DNA from: Mycocentrospora acerina
Lineage: Eukaryota; Ascomycota; Dothideomycetes; Pleosporales
Direction: 5' to 3'
Length of the DNA stretch: 64,000 bases
Assembly: GCA_022701365.1 (NCBI GenBank)
Contig: JAKUHH010000284.1
Coordinates: 952,487-1,016,486, forward strand
Under the pieces are notes generated by a model. It saw only the letters and a list, made by a program, of their open reading frames with translations. It searched no databases and was not told the origin of the DNA. Both the position numbers and the translations under genes were made by a program. Shown here piece after piece: positions 10,486 to 22,176 of the stretch. Each line of letters begins with the position of its first letter. Positions within the stretch are counted from its first letter, which is position 1.

Positions 10486-10602
10486 ACTCTGCGGTAGGAC
10501 AGTGCAAACGCTGACCATCCTCGGCATCTCGCACTCAAACTCCGCTATGATAGGTATAATTCGAAACGATAGAGATACGATGACCGTAGTAACTAGCAAA
10601 CC
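10486..10602 (+). repeat. Duplicated segment, copy 2 (partner at 4969-5081)
   Basis: Same orientation as copy 1. It is not followed by recognisable C2H2 or NLR-type coding sequence, so the duplication is truncated here or has decayed beyond recognition. Confidence 0.6.
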
Positions 10603-13600
10603 TACGTTTTGTCTCTACGGCGGCTGCAAGCGAATATTCTCGTAGTTTGCTACCTTTCCTTTATTCTTCGATTGCCATGTCCTTGTTGCTCGTTAGCTAA
10701 AGTCAGCCTGAGAAGATATTCTTTTTAGAGTAGGAGTGGATTTGCTAGACTGTACAATGCCTGTGGTCTAAGGATGTGCGTCAATACGCCCGAGCACATC
10801 CTCCAAACCCCATTCACTAGACGGCTGAGGATGAAGGGTTCGATGGCGATATTCATCCCTGCTGACATTTTACTGGCATTCGGCCCTGGGAGAGTCATCG
10901 GTCGGTTAGGAACACTCTTCCTCATCTCGGAGCTCAGTATAAAGAATCTCTGCGGAAGGATCACTCTTGTAAAGCCTTTTATTGGCTTCGTAAAAGCCGG
11001 AGACTTCACTCTGTGGCTGCTGTTGCTGCCTAAATCTAATACAACAACACATGCAGTTTTCAGGCAAGTATTAATAGTTACTTGATGAAAAGATCGAATA
11101 AATATGTAAGAAGCGTCGCTTAATGTTAAAAAGTCAGACGTCGTCCGTACCGTTGGTTTCAACGACGGGGATACAACTTTCACACAAGCAATACCCGCAC
11201 CAGAAGTAGCAATTCGGATTTTCGAGCTGAAAAAAGGTAAAACTTAGAAGGACACTATTTATCACACATTGGAAATCGGCATAGATGGTTGACACTAAGA
11301 ATTTAGAATCTCACTTAGATTTCTGAAGCTTAGCATGAGCACGTTACGGTTGGTAGAGGCCAAAGCGATAGGTCGTACATGAAGAGCGCTAGGCAGCTTT
11401 CTGGAAACAAGCAAGAACCTCATTATGGCCCTCAGTCTCATCAACTGATAAGTCCCGTATATCAATAGCCTTGCAAGATAAGAGTGGCGTGTACATGAAC
11501 TGATCATCCCTTAGGCTGACCTATCGTAGGCCAAAAATAATTGCGAGATCTATATACCACAACTTCAACTGAACACCAATGGTAGTCAGATTTTCTACAT
11601 ATGCATCGACATCCTGACACCCACAAACAGCCCGTTGTAAGTAGTAGCACCACTTTGCCAGCTTTATGATAAGCATAGATTTTATCGCTATACACAATGT
11701 TCCGGTCACTCTGAAAATGCCTGGTAACGTTGTCTTCTGAATACCTCAAGCTACGATCCTGCCTCACATATAACTACCACTACAGAATGTCTCATACCAT
11801 ACCAACGCTCTATTGTTGGCTTGATGCCGAATAATGTGAATCGCACCCGGGATGCAATACAGTACGTGATTCTTCAGTGATGTCGGTCACCAGTGAGTAG
11901 GTACATACCAGCCATGTCGACCGAGGTTGTGGAGGTATAATTTTATTTTCAGGAGATCGTAAAACCTTGACAAACTTTTGTCAGTTTTACAATGAAATGT
12001 TCGGTCGAAACGCTCAGTCGTCACTTCCGCCCAACAGAGCCTAGATCTGAGCAAGAAATCTAAATGTCTAACAATAGTGACATCGCTATTACGCGATCAA
12101 TGACATTTATCATAGCTTCAGCCCATGAGCCCTCGTACAAGAACACATCCTGCTCGTTGAGATTTCACCGTTATCGGGACGAACGAACACAGCGCTCTGC
12201 TTAGATGGTCCTTCAGCCAAGAACCGATCCATGGGGTTCATATTCCTTGTTTGTGTGTCAGATGTTGTGGATAGGACGAGAGTATGGTAAGAGCAGAGCG
12301 TGACCGTGTCGGTCGACCTCTGGTGAGGCAGGCAAAGTGTATTCCTACAATCTGGTCAGGGAGGGTACACAAAATGTATTTCAAGATGGTGGTTCGCTAA
12401 CGATGTGATGTTCTTGTGAGACATGATGTGATAAGATGGGATGGACTTTGAAGATAGAAAATATCAAGTGAAATGATCTAACAGGAGGAGCAAGCTTGTT
12501 TATGTTCAAGATGATGAGGAGTCTGGGTAAACGGAAATGAGAAATCGTCTCAGCTTTATACCTTTTGCGAACAAGTAGAAGGGAGGGATTGTTGAGCACA
12601 AGACTGTCTCCCAGCGCAAAATTCAGTCATACTCATGGTCCAGAATTCCATCATGAGCTCGTGGTATGCCGGGGTTGGCAGTTGTGCCTATGCTATTGCG
12701 AGATTAGTTGAGTCTTTGATAAACAGATTTCGACCTAATACGGTAAGAGCTTTGAGTACATTGGTCTTTCAACTTTTGTTCAACTTGGCAAACTAGACTA
12801 GCGCAAAAGCCACAACACCATTTGCAAGTGGATTGGGTGTTCACCTTTTGTTCGTCTTGGCAGGCAGGGGTTATAGCTGATGTTAAGCTTTCCATAACCC
12901 TAACGCCTCGCTACTGTGTCGGAACCACTCCCAGGAGCAAGGTTCAACGGCGCACTATCTTGCATCCAAAGTGGAACCGCAGGCGCCGATCAGGCTGCAC
13001 ATTGAATGTGGGTTTGAAAATCGCCTTCGGGCTAGCCCACTGATGACACCACTCGTCCTGTTCTTCAAACCCTCTGACCACTCGCGTCCCAGGCGCTGCC
13101 TATTCTCGTCACATCCCCACACGACACCTGCCTGGCGCAACCACCGCACCGCGGATTTACTCCGACAAGGCAAGCCACATCAGCACCCGCACATTGCCGA
13201 ACACGGGGCACAACTTGAGACAGACGTCCCTATACGCAAATGTCAGAGCGTGGCCCGCCGTTTGATCGGGTTGGGCACGTATCAACTCTCTACAACAGCA
13301 GCATTTCTTCAAAGCGGAGTCTGATGGAACACTATATTCACAGTGTTGTAGCATGGACAAGTTCTGTGTCTGGCGAGTGAAGCATGTCCAATGAGTGCAA
13401 GAAGTCTGAAAGTGCTGATAGTTGTCGCCGGTGAAAGGCGCCTGGCCAAATGTCGCGTTGTGTTACCCAACTCAAGATCTGAGCGTGTTCCACGCGTCGT
13501 GTACCCATAATCTACGTGACTTCATATCGGCTTTTTCGAGGCTCGCTTAACTGGCGTGCAGAGGACCAGCTGCAGCAGGCAAAGAAGGCAAAGAAGGCAA

Positions 13601-13919
13601 ACTGCCGGCTGCACCCGCGCGAATGCAAACACAGGACACGACCGAGTAGCAAGATCTTATTGGCTGTCGACTGTTCGTCCAGCTTACCGTGGCTGATGTC
13701 TGAGATACTGCTTCGTTCTCGGCCAAGACTCCAAAACAGCATTTATAACGGTCCTGCGTGCCTAGTATTATGCATTGGTCCAACTATCCTGAATTCATTT
13801 TTCAACTTCAGACACCGGCTACCGGAAAATTACGATAAACACATACTTTCACGTCAAGCAGTCTCGACGACTCCATTATCGATCTATCGTGCTTTTCCCA
13901 AAGCGCATTTTTGAACCTC
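10603..13919. other. Gene-poor region, no supported gene
   Basis: About 3.3 kb without a recognisable gene. Scattered open frames of 60-150 codons carry no motif I can name and no consistent splice pattern. A Cys-rich snippet near 11110-11230 (minus) is discussed among the rejected items. The segment is probably decayed repeat or relic DNA typical of this compartment. Confidence 0.4.
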
Positions 13920-16578
13920 ATGAATCGTCACTCTCTTCCAGCCTTGTCAGACTCCACAGATCCTTGGGAGAGCGTGAAGCCAATCCTAGAGACTCTTTAT
14001 CTATCACAGAAGAAGAAGCTTGCGGATGTTATCTTTCAAATGAAAACTCAACATGACTTCGACAGAATGTTCATGGACCATGATCTGGATCCCTTGGGCT
14101 TAAGAGACAATGTACCTTCTGACATGCGACTACAGTGATCACCAATATCGGTACCAGTTCAGGAAATGGAAATGGTCGAGGAAAGCGGGCAAAGACGACA
14201 TAGCCAAAATAGTAGAACAAATGAAGCTCCGTCAGGAAGTCGGCAAATCGAGTACAGCCAGACTGAATGGAAAAGAAGTTGATAAGAAAAAGACCAGGCG
14301 TGCGCTAAAGGAGGAGAAAAGGGTTTCCATGGATTCTCTTGTTCTGAAGTCCTTCCGGAATCAAGCCATAATTATCGACGGGCCCGTGTTGCCATTCACC
14401 AACAGCTTGTAAGCAGCCCCGGACTCGGAGCTTGACTTTCTACTGCTAACGATCAAAGTTTCCTCAAATGGAACCTTCCCTATGCTGCCATGCGTCAATC
14501 ATATGCACGAAAGTTCGATCACTTCTTGCCCTTTGACCAGCCGACACCGTGTAGCAACATCGAAGTAGTAACTCCTTCCTCAGCTACTTCTCCTCACAGT
14601 GCACCTTCTCCAATGACTCAGGTTATTAAGGAGTCTTCGATGGTTGATCGGGCCCGCATGTTCGCACAAGGCCATCATGAGAAGCTTCTTAAAGTTTTAA
14701 ATGGAGAGGAGAGAATGTAACGTATGAATCATGTTGTATTTTTTCCGAGCTGACATTTCTGTAGGCAGCTTTCTGACTGGCTGTACCAGTATTGGTTCTT
14801 CTGCTTCAAGACTTCAAAAAAACTGGGGCAAAGGGCCGACCATATGGACAGCGCAGCTCTTGGATTTTAGCCGGTTCCCATGCACTGTCCTTCCTAGTCT
14901 TCCGGGTACCCCCCAAGACTTGACGTTGCTTTCCACGCCGCGCAATAGTACTGGACCGATACCATCAAACCTTTGCCAGTGGTACATACACGTGCGACAA
15001 GAATATTACAAGCCCATATCGGAAGATCAATCATCTTTTGCAACCGTCGTTGAGCATTACTCAGATGATGATGATTCTACTTGGGAATCATGGCCCCAAA
15101 GCAGACAACAACCTCCACTTCAGACTCGTTTGCGAGATGGCCTTGAGCATAATGACTTCAGCCCAATCCCTACAACAAGTCTTCCTGTTGCTATTCCGCA
15201 GGTTGCACAGGCTGCGAAGAGGTCCGATAAGGAGTTTCTCTTAGAGTCCCTCGGTTTCAGCATCATGAGTAGGAACTTGGAACAAGTTCTAAAAATCCTA
15301 CACCAAATGAGACTCAAAGGCATTGAATATACATCGTTGCATCCATTTCATCTCGCAACTAGTTTCCTTGACGGTGCCAAATCTTGCTGCGCCATCATGT
15401 ACGGGCTTGCCTCGAGCATCCGAGGAGCGAAAGTCCACGAGTTGTACATAAACGAACACGGTCACACGATACTGGATAACCTTATGATCACAATTATCAA
15501 GTCACACACTTCAGCGAGTCCAGTCACTGTGAATGAAGAACTTAGAGATGTTCCTCGTTTCATCGGCGAAGAAGTCGATATTTGCGGCCGTTGGGATGCG
15601 GACTCGCCTTGTGTGCGTTATCTACATGCCTGCGGCAATCCATCGATACCATTTGATTGGAAACACAAATTTTGCAATACTTCAATCCAGACAATATGCG
15701 ATTGTGTCCTCCAAATGTTCCAGTACATGCCCAATCCTCTCTTACTGGAAACTCCTAGTGGATTATTTATCCGGCGTTGCTTTGATCCCAGCTGTGGCAA
15801 AAAATTACAATTGCAGCCACTCCACAGTTTGGTAATGACGGCTTACCATCTCGCCACTAAAGGAAGTAACGACGAAGATTTTTTTGGTATCCTTGCATGC
15901 GCTCTTTGCATGATATCACGTGGATTTGATCCTAGTGTAGTCGCGGAAATTTCTGTCGAAGCATTGCTGGTCACTGATGCGTTAGTCGAGTGTGACCATG
16001 AAGAAATGACTGCTGCCGGCCTCGCAGAAAGAATCATGGTCGCACCAGTTGTGTCATCGTGGAGTGCGAAGCTTCAGTCAGGATGGGCTGTGTTGTCCGG
16101 CGTATTGCACCGTTGTGAAAAAGCGCATGTTGAGCGGAGCGGCAATGAGAGCAATTCATACGATAATGCAAACGACCAGGACATTTTCATCGGATCAACT
16201 AAGCCAGATGATAATCTACATTGGATACATGATGCTGGGGGAACACACAAGAAGGCTTCTTGCTTTCTTGGGCAGAGGGATTTGGGCACTCTTTGGGCAT
16301 CTGTCCAAGCAGAGCTACTTTCATACCGACGTCTAAATGCCGAACTTGGGTGGATGTCTGAACATTTCTCAATGAATGTTATACAAGAACAGCTAAGCCG
16401 AGGAGATGTTCTAGATGTGGGATATTCTAAGAGCGATCTTCTGAAAACTCACTGTGCTTGTCACAGCTTTGGTGGTTTCCCTTTGACGCAGTTATCTAGA
16501 GCAGTCGATCCAAATCTTGCAAACCTTGATGTGTGGGGAAGGGCAACTTATGGGGACATGCTCGATGATGATTGGTGA
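13920..16578 (+). CDS. Clr5-domain protein, with possible single-base frameshift
   Basis: Exons: 13920-14068, 14136-14408, 14459-14716 and from 14765 (or 14769) to 16578. Removing the 67-bp first intron (CTGAC branch) creates a Clr5 domain: WESVKPILETLYLSQKK joined to DHQYRYQFRKWKW. Clr5 is a small fungal domain of unknown function found at the N-terminus of large, often cell-death-related or regulatory proteins. Using the natural acceptor at 14764, the reading continues LSDWLYQYWFFCFKTSKNW, but a run of seven A at 14816-14822 puts the last part one base out of frame. Six A would keep it open. An alternative acceptor at 14768 stays in frame but loses the aromatic motif. The remaining ~580 residues are a helical region of unknown function. 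The C-terminus may continue past 16578 through a further intron (GTGAGT at the stop). Confidence 0.7.
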
Positions 16579-16839
16579 GTATGTCGCTAGAAATAGACAT
16601 TCAAAGAGCTTGGTTTTCAACAACAGTTGTCATTTTACTGGAGCCGTTCATTTCTTGATGAGATGGAAGCACTCAAAGGCTCCGGTTATGTAATCAGTTC
16701 GGTTTCGCTACAAACTTGGCCATCTTCTTCCTCATTACCTCAAAAAATCGTTTTTGATTGTTATATTGTCGATCATTTCGTACGCCTATGAAATCACCCA
16801 TAAACCGTAGTCCAAAGAAACAGATCACGTATGAACAGT
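16579..16839. other. 3' flank of the Clr5 gene
   Basis: Could contain one more short exon: an open stretch follows an AG acceptor near 16627. Not resolved. Confidence 0.3.
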
Positions 16840-17570
16840 TTAGTTGACGGTTACGAAATCATTGATCGTATAAAAGTGACACTGGAAATACTTCTTCAGT
16901 CCCTATGTTTGGGCGTCTAAAGTCATGATCGCGACTTGTTGAATCATATTTGTATTATAATTTATGGCGAAAAGAGCTACTCTGTGACAATTTTTCTCCA
17001 AACATATGGCTTAAAAGCAATACCTCATTTTTACGTCCTCCCTAAAAGAAACCAAACACCGAGCCGCATGACCTTTCATAGTTGACTCGACACAAATTTG
17101 TGAATTATACGGCCAGTTTAAGAGGATCAAGGTTTTTCTGATTCATCCTTGAGCATCCCTAACAAGAAAATCCACGGTATTAAAGAACAAAAAAGGCAAC
17201 TTTGCCCATCTACCATCTTGCAGTATATAAGATAGTACCTGCCAGACTATAATCTTTACCAAAACCCAAATCTCACCGACTTTTACCAACTAGAAAGGTA
17301 CCTTCTGATATTGAGTCATTTTGTGTTGCCGAAGTCATATAGGCAGTTGGAGAACTTGTTTCCATCGCCAGATCTCGCTGGTACACATGAAGATAACGGT
17401 AACTTCTTCAAAACTTTAACCACAACGAATTCAATTGAATCAACCGCCAGCTTTGTTCACGAAGATATGAAATGCCTCCTCAGCGCCATCACCATAAACC
17501 TAAGTATGAAAGATCGTTTGTTTGCTATGTGGAAGTATGTCCGCAGGCCGTCACATGGTGTATGACAGTT
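16840..17570 (+). pseudogene. Second decayed copy of the NLR-associated C2H2 gene
   Basis: Parallels 5370-5850 over at least 17030-17570, for example ACTTTTACC.ACTGGAAAGG, TGCC.AAGTCATA and GTCCGCAGGCCGTCA, with many substitutions, stop codons and a 12-base deletion around 17345. The upstream part from about 16840 is more weakly similar. The match ends where a MITE-like sequence starts (about 17568). No intact reading frame remains, so this is a dead duplicate. Confidence 0.72.
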
Positions 17571-17700
17571 GTTGGAACACAGCTCTATCTCACTGTGCTA
17601 TGCAAACCAAAAAAAGGTACCACAACGTATCATCTTATACATCACGGGATAAAACAATACATATCCTCAATTTGTACAAGCTAATGATGCTCTACTACAC
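17568..17700 (+). mobile_element. Degenerate second copy of the MITE-like element
   Basis: Left end (ACACAGCTCTATC) and interior (CATATCCTCA) match the element in the dehydrogenase gene at 9147-9262. The right end is diverged and no target duplication can be seen. It interrupts the decayed C2H2 copy just after GTATGACAG. Confidence 0.6.
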
Positions 17701-18076
17701 GCTGATCCTCACAAACTATAGTCAGATAATAGATGTTTGCGCCTCTGGATAGTTCGCCGTAAAATATAGGATTATAATAATAAAGTCTCTCACTTTGGAA
17801 AAATGTTCTCAGTATTGGAATTACTAAAGCCATTGAATGGCTGTCGACTTCATTTACAGACACGAGTAAGTCATGCCTGTTCGCAGCTGTATCAAGCGAC
17901 TAACAGTATTAACTAACAGTCTAATTAATGAAGCCAGAATATTAAAGGTATTTATCGTAGAGCAATCATTTGCAACATCAATTAAGAAAATATGCTTTCA
18001 GTGCATCGTCCCTAGCGTGACACCTAGCCCCGACAATCTCTTCCGCCGAGCGCATCATACCAACGCATTGCTAGAG
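17701..18076. other. Intergenic spacer
   Basis: Nothing recognised. Confidence 0.3.
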
Positions 18077-18881
18077 CTACTCAGTAATGTCAGGAGTCAA
18101 GCCTTGCTGGAGTTCACTAAGGCGTTGCTTCCAGAAATCCCACCGAGCAACACTGAAGGCAGGACCTGCCTCAGTATTTCTTCGCGCAAAGAGCTCGCCC
18201 GGCATTGAATCTGTTTGGATCTTTGTAGATGCGTAACCGCGTGCTGATGCTGAGAGGATTGCAAAGCCACCGTGTCGAAGCCAAGCAACTAAAACTGGAA
18301 CTTGGTCTGCAATCTCAGCTTCTGAAGGAGTTTCCAGCGCTTTTGCGAATGAGCTAAGGGCACACGAGACTAATTCGTCGGTGTTGATGCCAAACGAAGC
18401 TAATCTTGCTGTAAATCCAGCGAGGTTACGTCTTTCGATCGTAGTCATTTCAGAAGACGTAGCCGCCCAAGCACATTGAAGTGCATCCATCAGAAAAGGG
18501 AGATCAAGCCAAATTCGCTGTTGCGTACTCGTGATAGCTTGTTCGCTACCTGCTACGCCTATGCCTGACCTGACTCGAGATATTGTCCCAAAGTTTCGTG
18601 CCTGCAGTACCTGGCAAGCAAGCTGGTCGGCTGTAGGCTCGGCTTCAGGTATCGCTTTTGCAGCTTGTATGAATAAATACCACAAGTCATGAAGGTCAAC
18701 CTCAAATACGCTGATGTCATGATCTGAGTTGGTATAGCGATTTGTAATGTTGCGGATGAGCAGGCGGGCACGCTTACTAAGTGTGTATGGGTCTTGCTAA
18801 TGTCAGCATTAACTGATGGGCGAAAGTGCCGCTCACTAAACGCAACCCTCCGCTCAGTGTGAGAAAGAATCGAATCCATAA
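18077..18881 (-). CDS. DUF3632-family protein
   Basis: The long 3' exon encodes about 235 residues typical of the fungal DUF3632 family: LPFLMDALQCAW, the conserved NLAGFTARLASFGI block, LSSFAKALE, VLVAWLRHGG and the closing RWDFWKQRLSEL. The function of the family is unknown; members are common, variable and often accessory in fungi. A 5' exon beginning at ATG 18881 (MDSILSHTERR) is plausible. The intron joining it is not resolved: GTGAGC at about 18837 gives the wrong phase, while a weak GTTGCG donor with a TAAG acceptor near 18774 gives a continuous frame (RARLLIRNITNRY). The 5' end may therefore be mis-set or slightly decayed. The stop is at 18079-18077. Confidence 0.7.
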
Positions 18882-19021
18882 AGAACTCAGAATGTTGATT
18901 TAGTTGAAAAAAATCTAATCTCAAGGTTTGGCCCTACAAAACTTTGATTTACCATCATCGATATATACTTAAATGCAGCACGTGCCTAAAGCGGCTAGGG
19001 TGCCTAAATCACGTACATGCA

Positions 19022-19515
19022 CTAGCCCATGACATCACTTCTCCACACAGCCAAACTCAACACAGTCAAAGACTGAACGCTAGCGGCATTTCGAGCCATA
19101 CGCCGCAACCTCGACACTAAACCCTGCGATGAGCTGGTCAGTATACATGCCTGAAGCGTAGTGGCTGTGCCTGTAGGATCATGGTCACAATAAAGACAGA
19201 TGTCATTGTTGTTGGTGCATTTGGAACATGACAGTCTGGAGTCAAACATGGGCAGTATGCATCTAGACCAACCTGAAACGCGGTATCACACTTCACCTGC
19301 AAACTGACGGCTTCGTCGGAGTCATACTGGCAGACACCAGGCGCCGGATACTCGTTGTTAAGAATGCAAGCCTATTGCACACACAATTAGCAGGAAGCTG
19401 GTATTGATTTTGAGACGGTACTTACGCCCTTAAAGGTTTCCTGCTTCAAGGGCCAGGCGGTGACGAGGTTGGCAGTCGCCACGAGCAATCCAGTCACAAC
19501 GTAAAGAGAGCGCAT
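19022..19515 (-). CDS. Small secreted cysteine-containing protein (effector-like)
   Basis: Exon 1 (19515-19426) encodes exactly 30 residues, a clean signal peptide ending around Val-Thr-Ala before WPLKQ. A 54-bp intron (19425-19372; GTAAGT donor, GCTAAT branch, TAG acceptor) joins in phase to exon 2, which continues ACILNNEYPAPGVCQYDSDEA and KCDTAFQ. Read straight through, the protein ends at 19138 (108 aa). An alternative second intron from GTTGGT (about 19270) to an acceptor near 19160 gives a longer product ending at 19022. Small size, secretion signal, paired cysteines and location in an AT-rich gene-poor compartment are typical of fungal effector candidates. No homologue is recognised and function is unknown. 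Confidence 0.6.
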
Positions 19516-20214
19516 ATCGAACTGCTGAGAAGTGAATCGAGGCACGATGAAGAGACAATTCTAACGGCTACTTATCTCTGGCATGAAGCATTTTTATAGC
19601 TGCATACTGGAAAACAGTAACCGTCATGCGAGCTACACTTAGCCTCGCGCAGGATCCAAGGGAGCTACAATCGCACGTAACTTATTAGCATGTCATCATA
19701 CATAACTTAAATCCTTCTAACAGACTTCTTCCGCTCTGTAATCGTCGAAAGAAGTCTCACGTCCGAGCTGCAGAAGAGCTATTAGAGCAGTTGCGTCGTT
19801 AAAAGTCTCACAGAAGCAATCCATTATTTTAGGCTGTTTTTCAGAAGTCCTCCATTCAATCGAACGATCCTTATCAATCTCCTGATTTTCTTACATTCTA
19901 TATTTTCTATCTTCTATTTTATTCAACCTAACATCTTTGCACCAACACCACTGCAGGTTACACAAGGCTCTAGCTGCAGCTAGGACCTATTAAACTCACA
20001 GGCAGCACACTCCCTAGCAAGGCTCAGACAAGACACAGACAGGACATTCTTAAACAGCAAGAGACAGGACGCATAAAGAAGGTAGGGCACAAAGGCTCTA
20101 CTTAAACACACACGGAACACACTACTGTGGCAGTGAAGGTATTCCATGTAATTCTATACCTAAGTCTGTCCTTATGCCCCACAGGAGGCTCACTTAAGGA
20201 CGTTTAACTAATTC
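19516..20214. other. Intergenic AT-rich DNA
   Basis: The first ~100 bases are the presumed promoter of the small secreted protein. The rest is low-complexity and probably decayed repeat; RAGCTATTAGAGCA occurs near 19780 and again near 21712. Confidence 0.35.
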
Positions 20215-20590
20215 AATTCAATTCCATTCAATTCCATATAACCTGAGGATCGTATCGAACTAGCTCTCCGTCTGACTGCTGGCCAGCTAGGACATCTAGA
20301 TGAGATGATAGCTATCGGCGAAGAGCTCATTGGGCTTAAGCAAAGTTGACAGGCAAGAGAAAGCTTTGACCAAGGCTTCAAGGCCGTGCGAAACCAATTG
20401 GAAGACCAGCTCGACCAAGCTTGCCTCCATTTCTGTATTTTTATACTCGACCACACGCTCAAAGGAGACCTTTTCGAGAGCACATGGCTGGCTTGGCGCA
20501 CGCTGCACCCCGCATCTCGCAGATCATCTCCAACAAACAACACCAAACCAACAGCGCTAGAAATATACAAGGGGCCGCCGCGACTTCCAA
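20215..20590 (+). pseudogene. Relic of a helical coding region
   Basis: A frame with an internal stop reads like a charged helical protein (LRLTAGQLGHLDEMIAIGEE, then KAVRNQLEDQLDQACLHF). It resembles the N-terminal regions of fungal STAND or HET-linked proteins but no family is assigned. It lies just upstream of the HET relic and could belong to the same dead gene. Confidence 0.3.
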
Positions 20591-20820
20591 GTTCATGGAG
20601 CCCCCGCCATGGCTCCAAAACGTACCGGAATTGTTCTGTGGATTGGCGCGTTTTAAATCTCAGCAAATCCGTTATTTTCGGTCTCTGCTGTTAGTTACAA
20701 GTACACAGCGAGTTCTGTTCTTGCGTGGCCTACAAATTCATTCAGGATATGCTCAACCGATTGCCCTTCAGTGATCCTACGTTATCTGTTAATTCGAGAA
20801 CGTAAATGAAGAACGTACTC

Positions 20821-21207
20821 ATGGAGCAAGCGGCACCTTAGTATCAGAACAAAAACGATAACGTTACCGACATCTACGCAACACATCCGCTCCACCTCGA
20901 TCCGAGCGGGGACATACGGCTGCTAACAAAAACTTCGAGCTGCATTGCCCACCCAAAGGAAATCGTGCTCGGAGTTAATGTCGAATCTTCCGCAAACAAT
21001 CCGGAGTACATCGCCTTCTCATATGTTTGGGGCACGGACGAAGGCAATCAGGTGGTCTTTATCAATGGAAGCGCCTTTTCGGTAGAGCGAAATATCTTTG
21101 ACTTCCTGCAAGAAAACTGGCGACGGAACGAGTCCGGTTTTTGAAAGATCGACGCTGTCTGCATAAATCAGTCATCGACACCTGAGTGGAGCCATCAGAT
21201 GCCATGA
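20821..21207 (+). pseudogene. HET-domain (heterokaryon incompatibility) relic
   Basis: From ATG 20821, one frame carries the hallmarks of the HET domain N-terminal half: SGDIRLL, then YIAFSYVWG (usual ALSYVWG), INGSAF and IDAVCINQ (usual IDAICINQ). Two internal stops break it: TAG at codon 7 and TGA directly before KIDAVCINQ, where the family has Trp. TGG to TGA and CAG to TAG are the transitions that RIP produces. The similarity ends near 21207 at HQM. HET proteins trigger programmed cell death in non-self recognition; this one cannot be made. Confidence 0.82.
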
Positions 21208-22176
21208 TGGCACATAATACTCGCAAGCTTCCATGGTCATCTCATGACTCGGTGCTGGACCTCCAGAGCTTGTGAAAGCTGTCAAATAGCCATCTCGTCT
21301 TAGCAAAACGGTATTCGATAGTCAAGAGCAAGTTGTGGCGGATGTAGAGCGAGATTTCGGTACCACCTTGTACAATGCTGAGCACTGGCATCGAGCTTGG
21401 ATGGCCCAATAATTTGCCCTCCCAAGGAACATCAAGACACGGTGCGGCAAAAAGGCTCGATCGAGCGATTAATAGAGGATCGTGTAAGATCGCTCAGACT
21501 CAGCGTGCTTTCCTCCACTGAGCCTTCGAACAAGAACTGCCGGCGCCTAATAGTAGTTTTGCGTTAGAGATCATTGGGCCTTACGTAAATAAGTGCCTTA
21601 ATCAGAACAAGTAATCAACAAGTAGTCAATCTTAACACAATAAGACATTAGTATTAAGTCTCTGCTTATACCAGTACTACTTAATTTTAAGAATAGACTT
21701 AAACATGCAATAGAGCTATTAGAGCAACTTAGGTAAGGCAAGCTATATATATGTAGCATTGTAGCCACACTTAGGAGCTAAGAAATAATTAGGAAATAGA
21801 TAATTGTTATATCTAACAAGCTTTGTAACCAGCTTATGCACTAGCAAGCAACGCCAAAATCTATAGCTCTGTAGCTCTGATAAGAAGAATGCAATCACCC
21901 AAGAAGTAGGTCTGTTGCGGAATATTTTAGAAAACAAACATCTAAGTTGTGACTGCTGAACTCCAGCTACACGATCTTGCGACAAGAGATAATATTCTTA
22001 AAACCCAAACTCCAACACAACTTTCTTCTCTTACCTAAGCGGTAACCATTTCCTTAAAACTTGCCAGCAGATGCTTGTAATATTAGAGATTAATCGAATG
22101 TCAGCCTATAGATAAGAGATTAGTCTTGCCTCTTGCTAGAGAAACATTTTATGACTTACTAACGCAACTAATAGGC
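21208..22176. other. AT-rich intergenic DNA
   Basis: No supported gene. Possibly the decayed remainder of the HET gene. Confidence 0.35.

Noticed and set aside
10725..11183. A plus-strand LAFGPGR...GRLGTLFL stretch that faintly resembles the P450 heme region, and the opposing 152-codon frame
   Set aside because: The essential heme Cys is absent and no other P450 motif is found nearby.
11110..11520. Cys-rich last exon (LENPNCYFWCGYCLCESC) after a good acceptor on the minus strand
   Set aside because: Upstream frames give a stop at the splice junction; it could be a relic of a small secreted protein but cannot be supported.
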